Notes under the pieces: generated by a model
Told to the model about the DNA's origin: nothing
What the model saw: the letters and a program-made list of their open reading frames with translations, nothing else
Database searches by the model: none
Shown here: positions 1 to 11,601 of the stretch, in pieces
How positions within the stretch are numbered: the stretch's first letter is position 1
Layout of the letters: every line of letters starts with the position of its first letter
DNA from: Chlorella sorokiniana
Lineage: Eukaryota > Chlorophyta > Trebouxiophyceae > Chlorellales > Chlorellaceae
Direction of reading: 5' to 3'
NCBI GenBank assembly: GCA_025917655.1
Contig: CP084612.1
Span: forward strand, 248,001-312,000
Length of the DNA stretch: 64,000 nucleotides
Position numbers and translations under genes: made by a program

Positions 1-2356
1 CGCACCAATGGCAGACAGCATGGCATCCCCCCACCCCCCACCCACCCACCCACCCACCCCCAACCCCACCCACACTCCACCCCCGCAGCAGCGGCCCACC
101 CTGCAGCTCGGGGTCTTCGTCCTCGCGGGCCGCCTTGTGCAGCTGGCGCAGCTTGGAGAAGTTGAGCTTGTTGAGGGCCAGCAGCAGCTCAAAGGCGTGC
201 AGCGCGTCGCCTGCGCAGCATCGTTTGGGAGGCGGGGGAGGCGCGCGTGGCTGCTGTACACAGCCCAGGATCGCCCTGTGCCGCCCCCCACCCCCATCCA
301 CCTTCCCACCACCACCACACCCACCCACCTTCCCACCACCACACCCACCCCCTTCCACCACCTCCACACCCACCCACCTACCCACCCACACCAGCAGCAG
401 CGCCTCACCCTGCTCCTGGGTGTGGTACTCGCCCTTGGGCATGGCGATGGAGGCCAGCACCACCTGCGCATGTGTGGGCACGCGCAGAGGCTGGAGTGAA
501 GGAGAGTGTGCATATGTGTGTGTGTTTGGTGGGGAGGCGGGGTTCGGGAAAAGGGGGAGGCGGGGTTCGGGAAAAGGGGGAGGCGGGGTTCGGGAAAAGG
601 GGGAGGCGGGGTTCGGGAAAAGGGGGCGGGGGCTGGCAGCGTTGCACCAAGCACAGCCAGCAAGCACCCCTTTCCCTTCCCTGAGCGTCGCCCACCTTGC
701 CCCCCTCATGTTTTGGTAATCCATGAACTGCAGGGCGTCGCCGCGCGCCCGAGACGCGTTGGTCTGCAGCCGGGCGCACACACAGCTTGAGCTGGAGAGG
801 CGGTCTGTTGCACGCAGCTTCCCTGCCAGCGCCTCATGCACAACGTTGAAGAGAAATCTGCCAATCGCGGGCCCCATAGGCCGCCCTGTGGGGCCCGTGA
901 TAGAGGCGGCTGCCGCCCTGCTGCCCGCCGCCCACGCTGGGCAGCCCACATGGCCAGACGCCCACTCACCCCCACCCTGTTAAGGAGCACACACACACTA
1001 GACATAGCGCGCTGCCACCAAGAACACGCACTCACACAACCCGCCACCACCACCACCACCACCTCACACACACCACATCGTAAACCACACCAAGCCCCCC
1101 CGACACACAACACACGCACGCACGCACACCTTGAAGAAGGCGGCCACCCGGGCAGGGCCACTGTGTCTGATGAGAAGTAGGCGGCCATGGAGAGAGAGAT
1201 GTACCACTGGTTGAGGTAGGAGCTGCGGGGGGTGGGTGGCAGGGCGGATGGCAAGCCGTTGGCACGGAATTGTGGACTGGGGAGGGATAACGACGAGGAA
1301 AGGGCGTCTGGGCTGGAGACCAAAGGGGCACCTGTCTTGCACTGAGCGACAGGCGGGCACCGGCGGCAGCGGCAGCGGCAGCAGTGGCGCAAGAAAAGCC
1401 AGGCTCACTTGATCATCAGGTTGACGCCGTGCTCGCATTTCTCACTGTAGTCCTGCTTGGGAAGGTGGGAGGCAGCTGAAACCAGCATTGATGCGGGTGA
1501 ACACGGCAGACTGAGGGCAGCGCGCGCCGCCCTCGACAGGGCCAGCCACCAGCGAATGCTGTTGTGCACCGAGAACGCCGCGCCAGCTGCCGCACCAGAC
1601 ACACACAAGGGTTTGGCCCCTTGCCAAAGTGCTTGGGGAAGCTGCTTGCTGTGGATCAAGGAACACGGCGGCGCGGCGCACCTGACGCACAAACGTCTTG
1701 GCGGAGGAGTCGGCGTTGACGCAGCCAGAGCAGACGCGGTCATACTCCATGCTGACCTGCGGTACGGTGCGGTACGGTCCAGTCCTAGAGTCAGTGCGGT
1801 GCTGCTTTGATGTCGTTTTAAGCTTGCGATTTAAGCTTGCGAAAGAAGGGAGCAGGCCGCGGATTGGAGAGGCCGGAGAGGCTGGAAGGGTGCTCGTGGG
1901 CAGCGGCGGCTGCGGCGGCGGCTGAGTGGCGCGCCTCAAGGCGACCTGTTTGGTTTGCTGGGACCCCAGGCAGCCAGCTCTCACCTCCTCCAGCGGCTTC
2001 TGCATCACTCCCGGAACCTGCCGGGTCTGGGCCTGCATCAGGTGGAACGAGCGGAAAAAGGCAGATGGAGGGCACCCACCCAGCCGCTGCGTCAGCGGGC
2101 CGCCTTCTCCGCAGCAGCGGTGCCTGGCGGCAGCACAGGCCAAAACCTCGCTGGCTTTCAGTGGGTGCATGGAAGCCCTGCGCTGCCTTCCTCCTGTCGC
2201 CAGGAGGCCCGCAAGGCATGTCCAAGATGGTTGCTGGGCGCGGCAGTGGAGCGGTGCCCCTGGCCAGCCTTCAACCACCCAGCCACCCACCTCTGCGGTT
2301 GTAGCCATGCCGGTTGCCTGCTTGACGCTCTCAACAGCACCAGTAAGGGTCTCCAT
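1..2356 (-). CDS. Ferritin-like protein (partial, C-terminus beyond left edge)
   Basis: Read on the minus strand, the exons spell a diverged plant/algal ferritin. The start ATG at 2356 opens METLTGAVESVKQ. Later exons lie near 2060-1982 (VMQKPLEEV, like the VF-P-EEV lead-in of plant ferritins), 1755-1690, 1455-1405 (DYSEKCEHGVNLMI), 1225-1130 (YISLSMAAYF), 790-710 (FMDYQNMR), 490-400 (SIAMPKGEYHTQEQG) and 210-about 102 (GDALHAFELLLALNKLNF). The final exon with the C-terminal helix is outside the window. By eye alignment the ferroxidase ligands are not conserved: E27 is Y, Y34 is S, H65 is D and E107 is N. This suggests a structural or non-catalytic subunit. One base is missing in the GGG run near 1150, breaking the frame between ALPG and VAAFFK. 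It is divergent from the second ferritin-like gene, with starts 188 bp apart. The family call is firm; exon ends are approximate. Confidence 0.8.
541..632. repeat. Intronic minisatellite, 23 bp x 4
   Basis: Four tandem copies of a 23-base unit (G-rich with a TTCGGGAAAA core) begin at 541, 564, 587 and 610. They lie in the ferritin-like intron between the exons near 400-490 and 710-790. Confidence 0.9.
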
Positions 2357-2544
2357 GGGAAGAGGAACAGTAGGGGGCGGGGTGCCTCGTGGGCCAGGTG
2401 TTGGGTTCGCTGGCTGCTGGCGAGACGGCAGTACAGCGCGCCTGTCCAATGTTTGAGCCTTGCCCTCCCGATTTTGTCCGGCAGAACACCTCGTTTCCTC
2501 ACTTATCGTCCACTTCTCGACCGTAACAGAGCCAAGACGAAAGC
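2357..2544. promoter_or_regulatory. Shared divergent promoter of the two ferritin-like genes
   Basis: 188 bp separate the two opposing ATG codons, so both genes must use overlapping 5' flanks. No clear TATA box or named operator was identified. Shared, probably metal-responsive control is inferred only from the family and the arrangement. Confidence 0.6.
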
Positions 2545-4963
2545 ATGGCGTCCGTGGTGGCTCCTGAGAAGCAGCAGCCCAGCAGCCAGACGGAGGGCAG
2601 GTACAAGGAGGAGCTGTCTGGCGTGGCCAACCTCCCTCTGGAAGAGGCAAGGCGAGGGAGGGGCGCGGATTGGGCCGCAGCGGCGGTCAGGCAGTCCAAG
2701 GCTGGGAGAAGGCGGCAGAGCTGGCCGCCGCTGCGCGGCAGCTGCTCGCCGGGCGAAGGAGTAACCCGGCCTGATGCCAACTTCCAGCCCACACGCCAGG
2801 AAGGCGACTGCTGCCCTGCGCTTGAGGGATCCTTGGTGCAATTGCAGGTGAAGACCAGGCGCTATGGCGAGACGGAGCAGGGGCAGGTGCGCCTCAACCT
2901 CCGCCTCTGCATCCCAATCTCCCCTACCCCCGCCAGCAGCTCTGCAAGCTGCCCAGCGTACTGCCTCCACCATTGCAAGCGCACCGCAGGTCAACGCCAC
3001 CACCTTTGTGCGGGTGGACTATGCTGGGGAGCTGGAGGATGCAGTGAACAAGCAGATTGAGTGAGGCAGCAGCAGCGGGGGAATCGGGCTTGGGCGCGGC
3101 TTGCTGTGAGACGCCAGGCTTGGGGGGTGGGGGGGTGGGGGGTGGGGTGAGGGAAGGGGCACAGAGGCAGCGGAATGTGGGCTTGCCCTGCACAAGCGGT
3201 GTAGCAGGCGGGTTGGGGGCTACGGGCAGGGTGGCAGCAGAGTCTTCCTGCTCTCGGTCAGCAGCTCTGCACGCAAGGCTGTACCTTGATAGCGGACTAC
3301 GCTTGGGTTGCTGCAAGCCTCACCCCGTTGTCTCCCATGCATCGCTCTGGCCACCACTTCCCCGCCATCCAACCCTAACACATTTCCCTCACCTTCATTC
3401 GGTCCAACGGCGCAGCTTCGACTTCTCCCTGGGCTACGCGCTGCTGGCCATGGCCGCCTACTTCGATCGGGACACGGTGGCGCTGCCCGGCATCTCCAAG
3501 ACGTTCAGGGTGAATCTTGCTGGCCAGCATGCGCTTGGGCGGGGAAGGGGTGGGGGGGTGGGGCGTGGGGGGCCTCAATCGCATCCGTGACGCAATGATC
3601 TAGAGCTCGCCCCCATCACCACCTTCACCCCCGCAGAAGATGAGCGACGACGTGTGGGGTAACGCCGAGAAGTGGATCAACTTCCAAAACACGTGAGGCT
3701 TGCAGCTGCGCAGCCTGGTGCTGCTGCATGGAGCCGTGGCTGAGGAGGGGCTCAGCTGGCCCCGTGCTCGCGAGGCTCAGTGCGCCGCCGCTGTGCGCAA
3801 GAGCCGAGGCCCATCAAGTGCTGCGTCGCCTGCTGTCCCTGTGCACAGCTCATCCCTGCTCACAACTTGTCTGGGATGCGACAGCTGAGCTGCTGACCCG
3901 GCCTGCCGCCGCCCGTCTGCTTCATCGCCCAACGCCCGCCTGCTCCATCGTTGTTGCAGCCGCGGCGGCAGGGTGCAGCTGCTGGCGGTGCCGATGCCCG
4001 ACTCCGACTACTTCAACGCGGACAAGGGTGCGGGGCATGGTGTAAATTGCTGCCAGCCAGTGCTTGATGGTGCCCCTGAACTACTTCTGTGCTGACAGTG
4101 GGGGAGGGTGCTGGGATCTGGCGTTGTGCTGTGACTGTCTGCAAGACATGCTTATCAGCACGTCTACTTTAAGTGCTGCGTCATTGTGCTGCACCTTGCT
4201 GTTGGCGGCCAGCAGGCGCTACAGGCGCCTGCATGCAGCCGGCCATGCCCTTGGTCCAACCCCAACCCTTCCAACCTGCGCCGCCCCCGCCCCCCCCACC
4301 CCCACCCCCACCCCCCACCCACCCACTCCCAGGGGATGCCCTGTACGCTTTTGAGCTGGCGCTGGCGCTGCAGAAGCTCAACTTTGACAAGCTGAAGGCG
4401 ATGCACAGCCTGGCCGACAAGACCGACGACTTCCAGGCGGGTTTCACACCGCATCTGCTGCCTGCCTGTAGCTCCAGGCTGGTCTGTCTGTCATTTGCGT
4501 TGGCCTGGCTGCTGTCTCAAAGACTTTGCAGGCAGTGTGACAACTAGGGGCCCTCGTTTGCATCCTCCTTCCCCTTGAATCCTGCTGCCGGCCTGCCGCC
4601 AATAGGTGTGCAACCCTTGCCGGTGCATGACATCAGGATCGCCCTCACATCCCCCCCCTCCGCCCCGCCCCCGTCCTTAACTCCCCGCAGGCCCAGGATT
4701 TCATCGAAGACGAGATGAGCGCCCAGGTAAAGGTGGTGAAGTGGCTGGGGACCGCGTCTGCGAGGTGGGTGCTGGCCAAAGCGCTTGCTGCAGGCGAGCT
4801 GGCTGGTGCCGAGAGTGGCACCAAGGCGTTGCGATTTGCCTTCTTGTGGGAATGCACCTGGTGTGATTGCTGCCGTGTTGTACTGGTTCTTGTGCTGCAG
4901 CTCAAGCGCGTGGGCAAGGGCCACGGCGTGTTCCACTTTGACGAGAAAATCGACCAGCTGTGA
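2545..4963 (+). CDS. Ferritin-like protein
   Basis: An iron-storage four-helix-bundle protein, read from eight exons. It starts at ATG 2545 (aagcATGG). Exons with clear edges are to 3060 (ends GELEDAVNKQI), 3415-3509 (LLAMAAYFDRDTVALPG), 3637-3693 (NAEKWINFQN), 3960-4027 (RGGRVQLLAVPMP), 4333-4436 (DALYAFELALALQKLNF) and from 4691 (AQDFIEDEMSAQVK). The final exon carries LKRVGKGHGVFHFDEKIDQL, the classic plant ferritin C-terminus. Exon 1 seems to end at a GC donor (GAAGAG|gcaagg) and the 4436 junction is also GC-AG. The last junction (4764/4901) is out of phase by one base, probably a sequence error. Ferroxidase positions are degraded (E27 to D, Y34 to L, E62 to V, H65 to N, E107 to Q), but Q141 is kept. 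No transit peptide was resolved. Confidence 0.87.
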
Positions 4964-5082
4964 GCGGCAGCAACGAGTCCGTGGCGTTGAATGGGCAGGA
5001 GCAGTCCACACTTGGGTTGCTCAGCCTTTGCCAGCCAATAAGGCATACTACTGAAGTTTTGCTGCCTACTTAGTCCGAAAGT

Positions 5083-5087
5083 TGTAA
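5083..5087 (+). terminator. Poly(A) signal TGTAA of the plus-strand ferritin-like gene
   Basis: TGTAA lies 120 nt after the stop codon, at the usual place for green-algal polyadenylation. Motif match and position only. Confidence 0.5.
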
Positions 5088-5259
5088 TGACAGTGCAGGG
5101 AAGGGGGCGCCACTGCATTGGCGGCATGGGGCGGTTGCAGCGTGCGATCCATGTGTGCATTGCTGCGCCGCCATGACCAGAGGTAGCACCGTTCCGTCTT
5201 CGCCCGCTACGTATGTGTGTTTCAGCGCTGTGTATGCATATTGAAAGGTGTACAACACC

Positions 5260-8200
5260 ATGTCAAGGCGTGCTGCGGAAGATGGGTCTGCCGTCAAACG
5301 AGCGAGAAGGGATAGCGGCACGCCCCCGCCGACTTCTGAAATAGTGGAAGATGAGGAGGAAGCTGCGAGCGGCGTGGCCATGGCGGTGGCCGTGTGGGGC
5401 TCGCGGTGCGGAGTGGCCTGGTTTGACGAGGGCAAGGTGCGCGGCAGAGACGAAAACTTGTAAAGCTAGTCCTGAAGTTGCCGTGAAAGCGATCCAAAGC
5501 TGTGTCCATGCAAAGCCCAGCGCCACCTAGCCGTGCCCCGCCTCGGGCAATGGGCGTCACCGCTCTTCTTCCTTTTCTCCACTCATCTGTCTGCAGCTCT
5601 TCTGCATGGAGTCGGAAGACGACACCACCGGCCCCTTTCGGCACCAGCTGCTGCAGCTTGCCAAGCTGCACGCCCGCCCCTCGGTGATTTACGTGAGCAG
5701 CAAGGCGGACGTCGAGCTCGTGCGCCTGCTGCGGGCGCCGCTGGCCGGCGCCGCACCGCCGCCGCCGCCAGCCACTCCCAGCCGTGGCACGGCCGGCGCC
5801 GGCACAGATGAGGCATCGCAGGACGATGAGGAGGGCTGTTTTGACGTGCGCACCGAGCGCAGCACGCTCTTCCTGCCCAAGGCGGCACGAGCAATGCTGG
5901 AGGCTGTACATGTGCGCGGTACACCCCCGGCCTGACCCCCCGCGAGCGCCTGCACCGCCTCAACACCCACCTCTCGCTGTCCAGCGAACAGCAGGTGTGT
6001 GCAGCAGGGGCGCTGCTGGCCATCCTGGCCCGCGAGGGGCGGCTGGCCCCAAGCGGCGGCGGCGACGTGGGTGCTGACGAGGATGCGGGCGGCGGCGCCG
6101 CCATTGAGCTGGCCGCCGTGCAGGAGGTCAGCCTGGACGGCTACCTGCTGGTTGACCCAGGCTCCATGGCGGCGCTGCAGATATTCCAGGAGGAGCAGCA
6201 CCCGGCTGCAGCCATGGGCATCGGTGGGCGTTCGGAGGGGTGGCGTTGCGACGGCGGCAGCCGGCCCATGCACTGCTTGAGCGCACTAGCTCCTCATAAT
6301 GAAGCTTCGTATGTATTTCAGTTGAGAGTCTACCCTCCAGTCGTTTACCCTTGCAGGCCAGCCCAAGGAGGGCTTCTCCGTTTCGGCTGCCTCAACCGCT
6401 GCGTCACCGCCCGGGACGCCGCCTGCTGCGCCTCTGGTTCCGCCGCCCCATCGTCAACCTGGCGGTGCTGGAGGACCGGCTGGACGGGGTGGAGTTCTTC
6501 ATGCGCCGCGCCGACGATGTGGACGCCCTGCGGTGGGTTGGGGCGGGCTCTGCTTGCTGGGTGCGCTGCGGTGAGCTCTGCGCTGCGGTAGGTGCTCTGG
6601 GCAAAGGGAAGGGGCTTCGATGTTGGGAACTGCTGGTCAGGTGCCTGCCGGGCCGGGCGGTTTCGCAAGTCTCGCCGCAGACGATGGCGTGCTCTCGCTT
6701 CTTCAAAGCAGAGGGGCTGGTGGTTGAATCCGAGGCGCTTGTCCGACAGGCTGCCTCCGCATCCTCCATGCAACCAGCCTGCCTTGTGAGGCTGACACAC
6801 TGTCCCCCACCCCCCTCCCCCTCCCCGCCAGGGACCTTCTGCGGAAGGTGAAGGACGCGCCGCGACTGCTGGCGCGGCTGCAGGCGCAGCAGGCGCTGCC
6901 CGACCGCGCCGACTTTGCAGCGCTGCAGGCTAGCCTGGCAGCCACGCTGCTGATTCGAGACGCGCTGGTGCAGCTGGCGCCAGAGGAGGCGCAGGCCAGC
7001 CTGGCGGCGGGTACTGCGGCGGCCACTGACCCCGTCGGCTGCCCCCGCAGCGGCTTGGGCGCAGGATTTACGCCTATGGCACTCGAAACGGGTTGGGCAG
7101 GGGACGACGGCTGCAGCGGAGACAACGGCAGTCTGTGGGGGGCACCTCCTCCTCACGCGACCCGCACCGACATGCGCAGCAGCAGCAGCAGCAGCAGCAT
7201 GGGCAGCGGCGGCAGGTGCGGGAGGAGCGGGCGCGCGCGGCTCCCCCTCCCTGCCAAGCATCCTTTTCAAAGCCACCGCCGTCATCCGCCGAGAGCTGCT
7301 GCTGTGTGGGTGCAGGGCCTGCGCAGCCTCCTGGGCTTGGCTGCTGCCATCCGAGCAGCTGCCGCCCGGCCGCCGCTGCTTCCTCCCGCACCGCGCTGCC
7401 GAGCCGGCCACTCCTGCTCCCTCCCTGCATCTCACTGTGTCCTCTCTTGCGGACACCCAATGCATGCGCCGCCACCGACGTCACACCAACCCCGTGCCAC
7501 CACAAATAGTCATACACGTTTCCCCCTTCCCCATCTCTGCCCACCTTGTGACCACGTGAAACACACACACACACACACACGGTTTCCCTGCTTGCCCCCT
7601 CCCCCCAGGCCACAACCTGGTCTCCCATGTGATGGACCTGGGCCCGCAGGCGGCGCAGGACGGCCACCTGATAGCGGCGGCGGTCAGCCCGGAGCTGGAT
7701 GCGCTCAAGGAGGAGTACTGGGCCCTGCCCGACTTCCTCACGCAGCTGGTGGGCGCATAATAATCGATCAGCATGATTGGGGGGTGCACTTACTGGGTGG
7801 ACCTCGCTAGGGGGAACAGACAGCGGGGGGGAGGGGCAGCTGATCGGGGTGTGCAGCGGTGGGCAGCGGCGGCATGCCTCCTCGCGGCCGGGAGGGCGCT
7901 GCGGGGAAGGCATGCCTGCAGACTGCCGCTTGACAGGGCTGCGCTGCCGCCTGGGCACCGGAACTTCGTGCATCATTGAAAGTCGCATGCCCAGCTCTTG
8001 CAAACTTGATGCCTGGCATCCTGCAGCGCATGCGCCCGCTCAGCGTGGTTTTCTGACTGCCAGGTGGAGGCTGAGCTGGCACGAATCCCGCCGGAAATGA
8101 GCGCCGGGGTGGAGCAGCAGCTGTGGTCGATTGCGTACCTGCCGCAGGTGCGTGGCAGCCGCCGGGAAGCTGGCGGGGCAGCTACGCACAAACATCCAAC

Positions 8201-11094
8201 ACCCCTCAGCATCGTAGCGACAGCGGCGCTGCGTGCCTCCCTCTTACGGCACGCTTCTGTGACCTTCAGCATGCCTGGCTGTCCTCTGCCGATGGGTTGC
8301 AGGTGGGGTTTGCTTTGCGGGTGGAGGGCGGCCGCCTGGCGGCACACCTTGAGGAGGCGCTGCCCGACTTCCAGTTTGCGTTTGAGGGCGGCGCCAGCAG
8401 CGAGGTGCGGCGCTGGAGGCTCCCCCTGGTGCTCGTTGCATGCGCGCTTGTTTACGCTCACGAAGACTGCTGCTGGACGCCCATAGCCCGCCAGCCTCTT
8501 ACCGATGGGGCCAAAGCCCAGGCCTGTCCCGCCAACTCAACCCTGCTTCCCTCGCGCCACCATTCCGCCTCTCGCTTCCTCCTTTCAGGACGCCGCCGGG
8601 GTCTACTACCGCTGCGACACCACACACGCCCTGGACCAGCGCTACGGCGACCTGCGGAACAGGATACAGGCGAGGGTGCCGGGAGTGGCACCGCCCGCCC
8701 TGCTGACGGGGCCGAACGCCGGCCATTGGCGTTTTCCGCTGGAGACCGCCGCGCGTTGCTGTGACCTTGCCGGTGCCCCGCTGTTTCAAGCAGAGCAAAC
8801 AAAAGACTTCCAACAACTGACAGCAGACACTGACAGCAGTGCCCACCATGTTGTCCCTCGGCAGGACATGGAGGCGGGCATCGCCTGCAACGTGGTGCGC
8901 CGCCTGGCAGAGCACAGCGCGCACGTCGCGGCGGCCTGCGAGGCGGCCGCCGAGCTGGACTGCCTGCTGTCGCTGGCCCTGGCGGCGCGCCAGCTCAACC
9001 TGAGCCGCCCCACGGTGCGCTCGTGTTGCGGTCGCAGCTCGCTCGGTTTGGGGGCGGTGCTCGGTTGTGAGGCTGCTGGGAGCTGTTCCGCTCTCCCTTC
9101 TGTTGCCAGCCCACCCAGGCACAGTGCTTGTCCCGCCCTGAAGCGCTCAGCATTGTTTCCTCAACGTTGTCTGTGCAGCTCACCCGCTCCAACGAGCTGG
9201 TGATCGAGGGCGGGCGGCACCTGCTGACGGAGCAGCTGGTGGGCACCTTCATCCCCAACGACACGCGCATGGCGGCGGAGGAGGGGCGCATCCAGGTGGG
9301 GCGGGGTGGCGGTGATGATAAGGGCGGGAGAAGGCAGGCGGAATCATGTGAGTGGGTGTGGGTGTGTGAAGGGGGGCGCTGTCAAGCGCATGTGCCCTCG
9401 TCAGCCACAGCCCCCCTCCCCCACCAACGGCGTGCAGGTTGTGACGGGCCCGAACTTCAGCGGCAAGAGCTGCTATGCGAAGCAGGCGCGGCCCCTCAGC
9501 ATCGACGCTGCCCGGCTGCCGCACACAAGCGCCAGCACTTCTGCACCCCGCCTGCTGTGATTGGCATCTCCTGCAGTATGCCAAGGAAGGAAGCAGCCCC
9601 GTTTGATCTGGCCCTCCCCTGATCCGGTCCCTCCCCCTGTGCTTGCACCCCCCCCCCCACACACACACCACCCCCATTCTCATCTCAGGTGGCCCTGATC
9701 ACCTTCCTGGCTCATGTGGGGTCCTTTGTGCCCGCCGCCTCCGCGCGCGTGGGCCTCACCGACCGCATCTTCACGCGGGTGGCGTCGCGCGAGGCGGCGG
9801 CGCTGCCCCAGTCCGCCTTCATGATCGACCTGAGCCAGGTGGCGGCCATGCTGCGCCTCAGCACGGAGCGGTGAGCTTGCTATAGCTTAAGGGGGGCAGC
9901 CGGTCGGGGAGGGTTCGCTGAGGCGGGTGCCCATGGAGCACACCATCCGGGTCGTTGCCTGCCAGCCTGCTGACCGGAAGCTGTTCTTTCCCGCCCTGCC
10001 AGTGGACGCTGCCCCTTTTGCAATCTACCGCCTGCAATCTCGCCCGCGGTTTTTCCATCGCCCACCCACCCCGCACCACCACCACCACCACCAACCCTGC
10101 CACCGCAGCTCCCTCTGCATCATTGACGAGTTTGGCAAGGGCACGCTGGCGGCAGACGGCGTGGGCCTGCTCTGCGCCACGCTGCGCCGCTTTGCAGCGC
10201 TGCCCCAGCCCCCACGCGTCGTGCTGTGCACGCACTTCAGGTGCGGCAGCTGGCGAGCGGGCAGCCGGGGTTGGAATCGAGGCAGGCTGGGCTGCCTGGG
10301 AGGCAGCAAGGGGCGAACACAATGGGGACGGGCGCCCGGCAGGGAGCTATCAGCAGCCTGCGAGATGGCGGCGCTGCTTCCACTGCTAACGCCTGCGAGC
10401 CCCCTCGCCGTGCCCATCGTTGCAGCGAGGTGCTGCAGCCGCGCTTCCTGCCGCGCAGCCCGCAGCTGAGCTTCCTCACCATGAGCGTGCTGGCGGATGG
10501 GGAGGCACCACAGCAGGCACAGCAGGCACAGCAGGCGGCAGCTATGGCGGAGGCGGGGCCCGGGATGGCCGTCAGCCGCAGCCGGCAGGCAGCGAGGCAC
10601 GGGAGGGCGGCGGCTGCGCCGCCCGTACCGCAGGAGCTGGTGTTCCTGTACCGCCTGGTGGCGGGCCACGCCGCCCCAGCTTCGGGCTGTACTGCGCACG
10701 GCTGGCGGGCGTACCGTCAGCCACTCTGGAGCGCGCCCGCGGCTTCCTTGCAGCCCAGGTGAGCCGCTGTCAAAGCTGCTTGGACACCCAAAATCCGTGT
10801 GCATGCAATGATGGTGCCTGCCGCAACGCGCCTGCCTCCTCTCCGCTGCTTGGCACCCGCTGGCCACACAGTCTGCGAGGTCGTTGTGCGTTGCAGTGGT
10901 TGACGCCCCTCCCGCCAACCTCCCGTCGACTGCCGCAGGCACACGGTGCCGCGCTGCATCGCGACCCTGCCGGACAGCATGCACAGCGCGCCACAACGTA
11001 CCGCGGCCTGGTGGCGCGGCTGGCGGCGCTCAACGTGCACGACGGCGAGGCGGCGGCGCGCCTGGCGGCGGATGCCGCTGAGGCGCTGGCCTGA
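5260..11094 (+). CDS. MSH5: MutS homologue 5, meiotic recombination protein
   Basis: MSH5 forms a clamp with MSH4 that stabilises meiotic recombination intermediates for crossing over. The start is ATG 5260 (MSRRAAEDGS) followed by an acidic, basic N-terminus. Exon 1 ends at 5436 and exon 2 starts at 5597. Core-domain pieces follow: FGCLNRCVTA, RRLLRLWFRRPIVNLAVLED near 6380-6530, and a helical lever region to about 9020. The ATPase has Walker A GPNFSGKS near 9450, then VALITFLAHVGSFVPA (about 9690), SAFMIDLSQVAAMLR, and Walker B with the MSH5-type signature IIDEFGKGT near 10120 (MSH4 has DELGRGT at this point). The C-terminus ends NVHDGEAAARLAADAAEALA. There is no mismatch-binding FXE motif, as expected for MSH5. 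The frame needs one extra base near 5918, near 6380 and near 6412. More than ten introns; middle exon ends are approximate. Confidence 0.94.
7561..7580. repeat. CA microsatellite in an MSH5 intron
   Basis: A run of about ten AC/CA dinucleotides lies just upstream of an intron acceptor in MSH5. Confidence 0.85.
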
Positions 11095-11133
11095 GGGCAG
11101 CAGGCGCCGCCCAACACAGCAATTCCGTGATGA

Positions 11134-11138
11134 TGTAA
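11134..11138 (+). terminator. Poly(A) signal TGTAA of MSH5
   Basis: TGTAA is 40 nt after the MSH5 stop codon. Motif and position only. Confidence 0.45.
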
Positions 11139-11601
11139 GTATGCCGCAGATGACCTCAGAGTTTCTGTCTGGAGCTCGCATGATTTGTTGGGTCCAGTGC
11201 CAGGGCAAGCTGCTTGGGTGGCAGCGGCAGGCGGCAGCCGCGGCAACACAGTCCAGAAGAGCGTCCTACCACCATGCGGCTGGTTGCGCTCGTTGGTCGA
11301 AACAGGGTTCAATGTCCGTCCTTTGCATTGATGCTAGCCTTTAATTGCCAGGGCCCAGCGCTGGGCGCAGGGCACGTGGAGGCTTGCAAGCTTCATAACC
11401 GGCATCAGCATAGCTTGATCGAAAGGATGCGCCAGCAGCGAGGCAGCGGGCGCGCACTGCATTTGTGCGTGAAAGCCCTGCTGCGTTTTCAACCGGCACT
11501 GTTGAAACTGCAAACCGTCCCATTCTCACACCCCTAGCAGTCCATCCACCATGCCACCTTTTACCGATCAATGTGAAACAATCCAGAGGCTGTTCTGAAC
11601 C
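11139..11601. other. Intergenic, MSH5 to sulfotransferase
   Basis: No coding pattern, RNA gene or repeat seen. It presumably holds the promoter of the next gene. Confidence 0.5.

Noticed and set aside
541-632. Possible CRISPR-like array
   Set aside because: The units are contiguous with no spacers, in a eukaryotic intron: a minisatellite.
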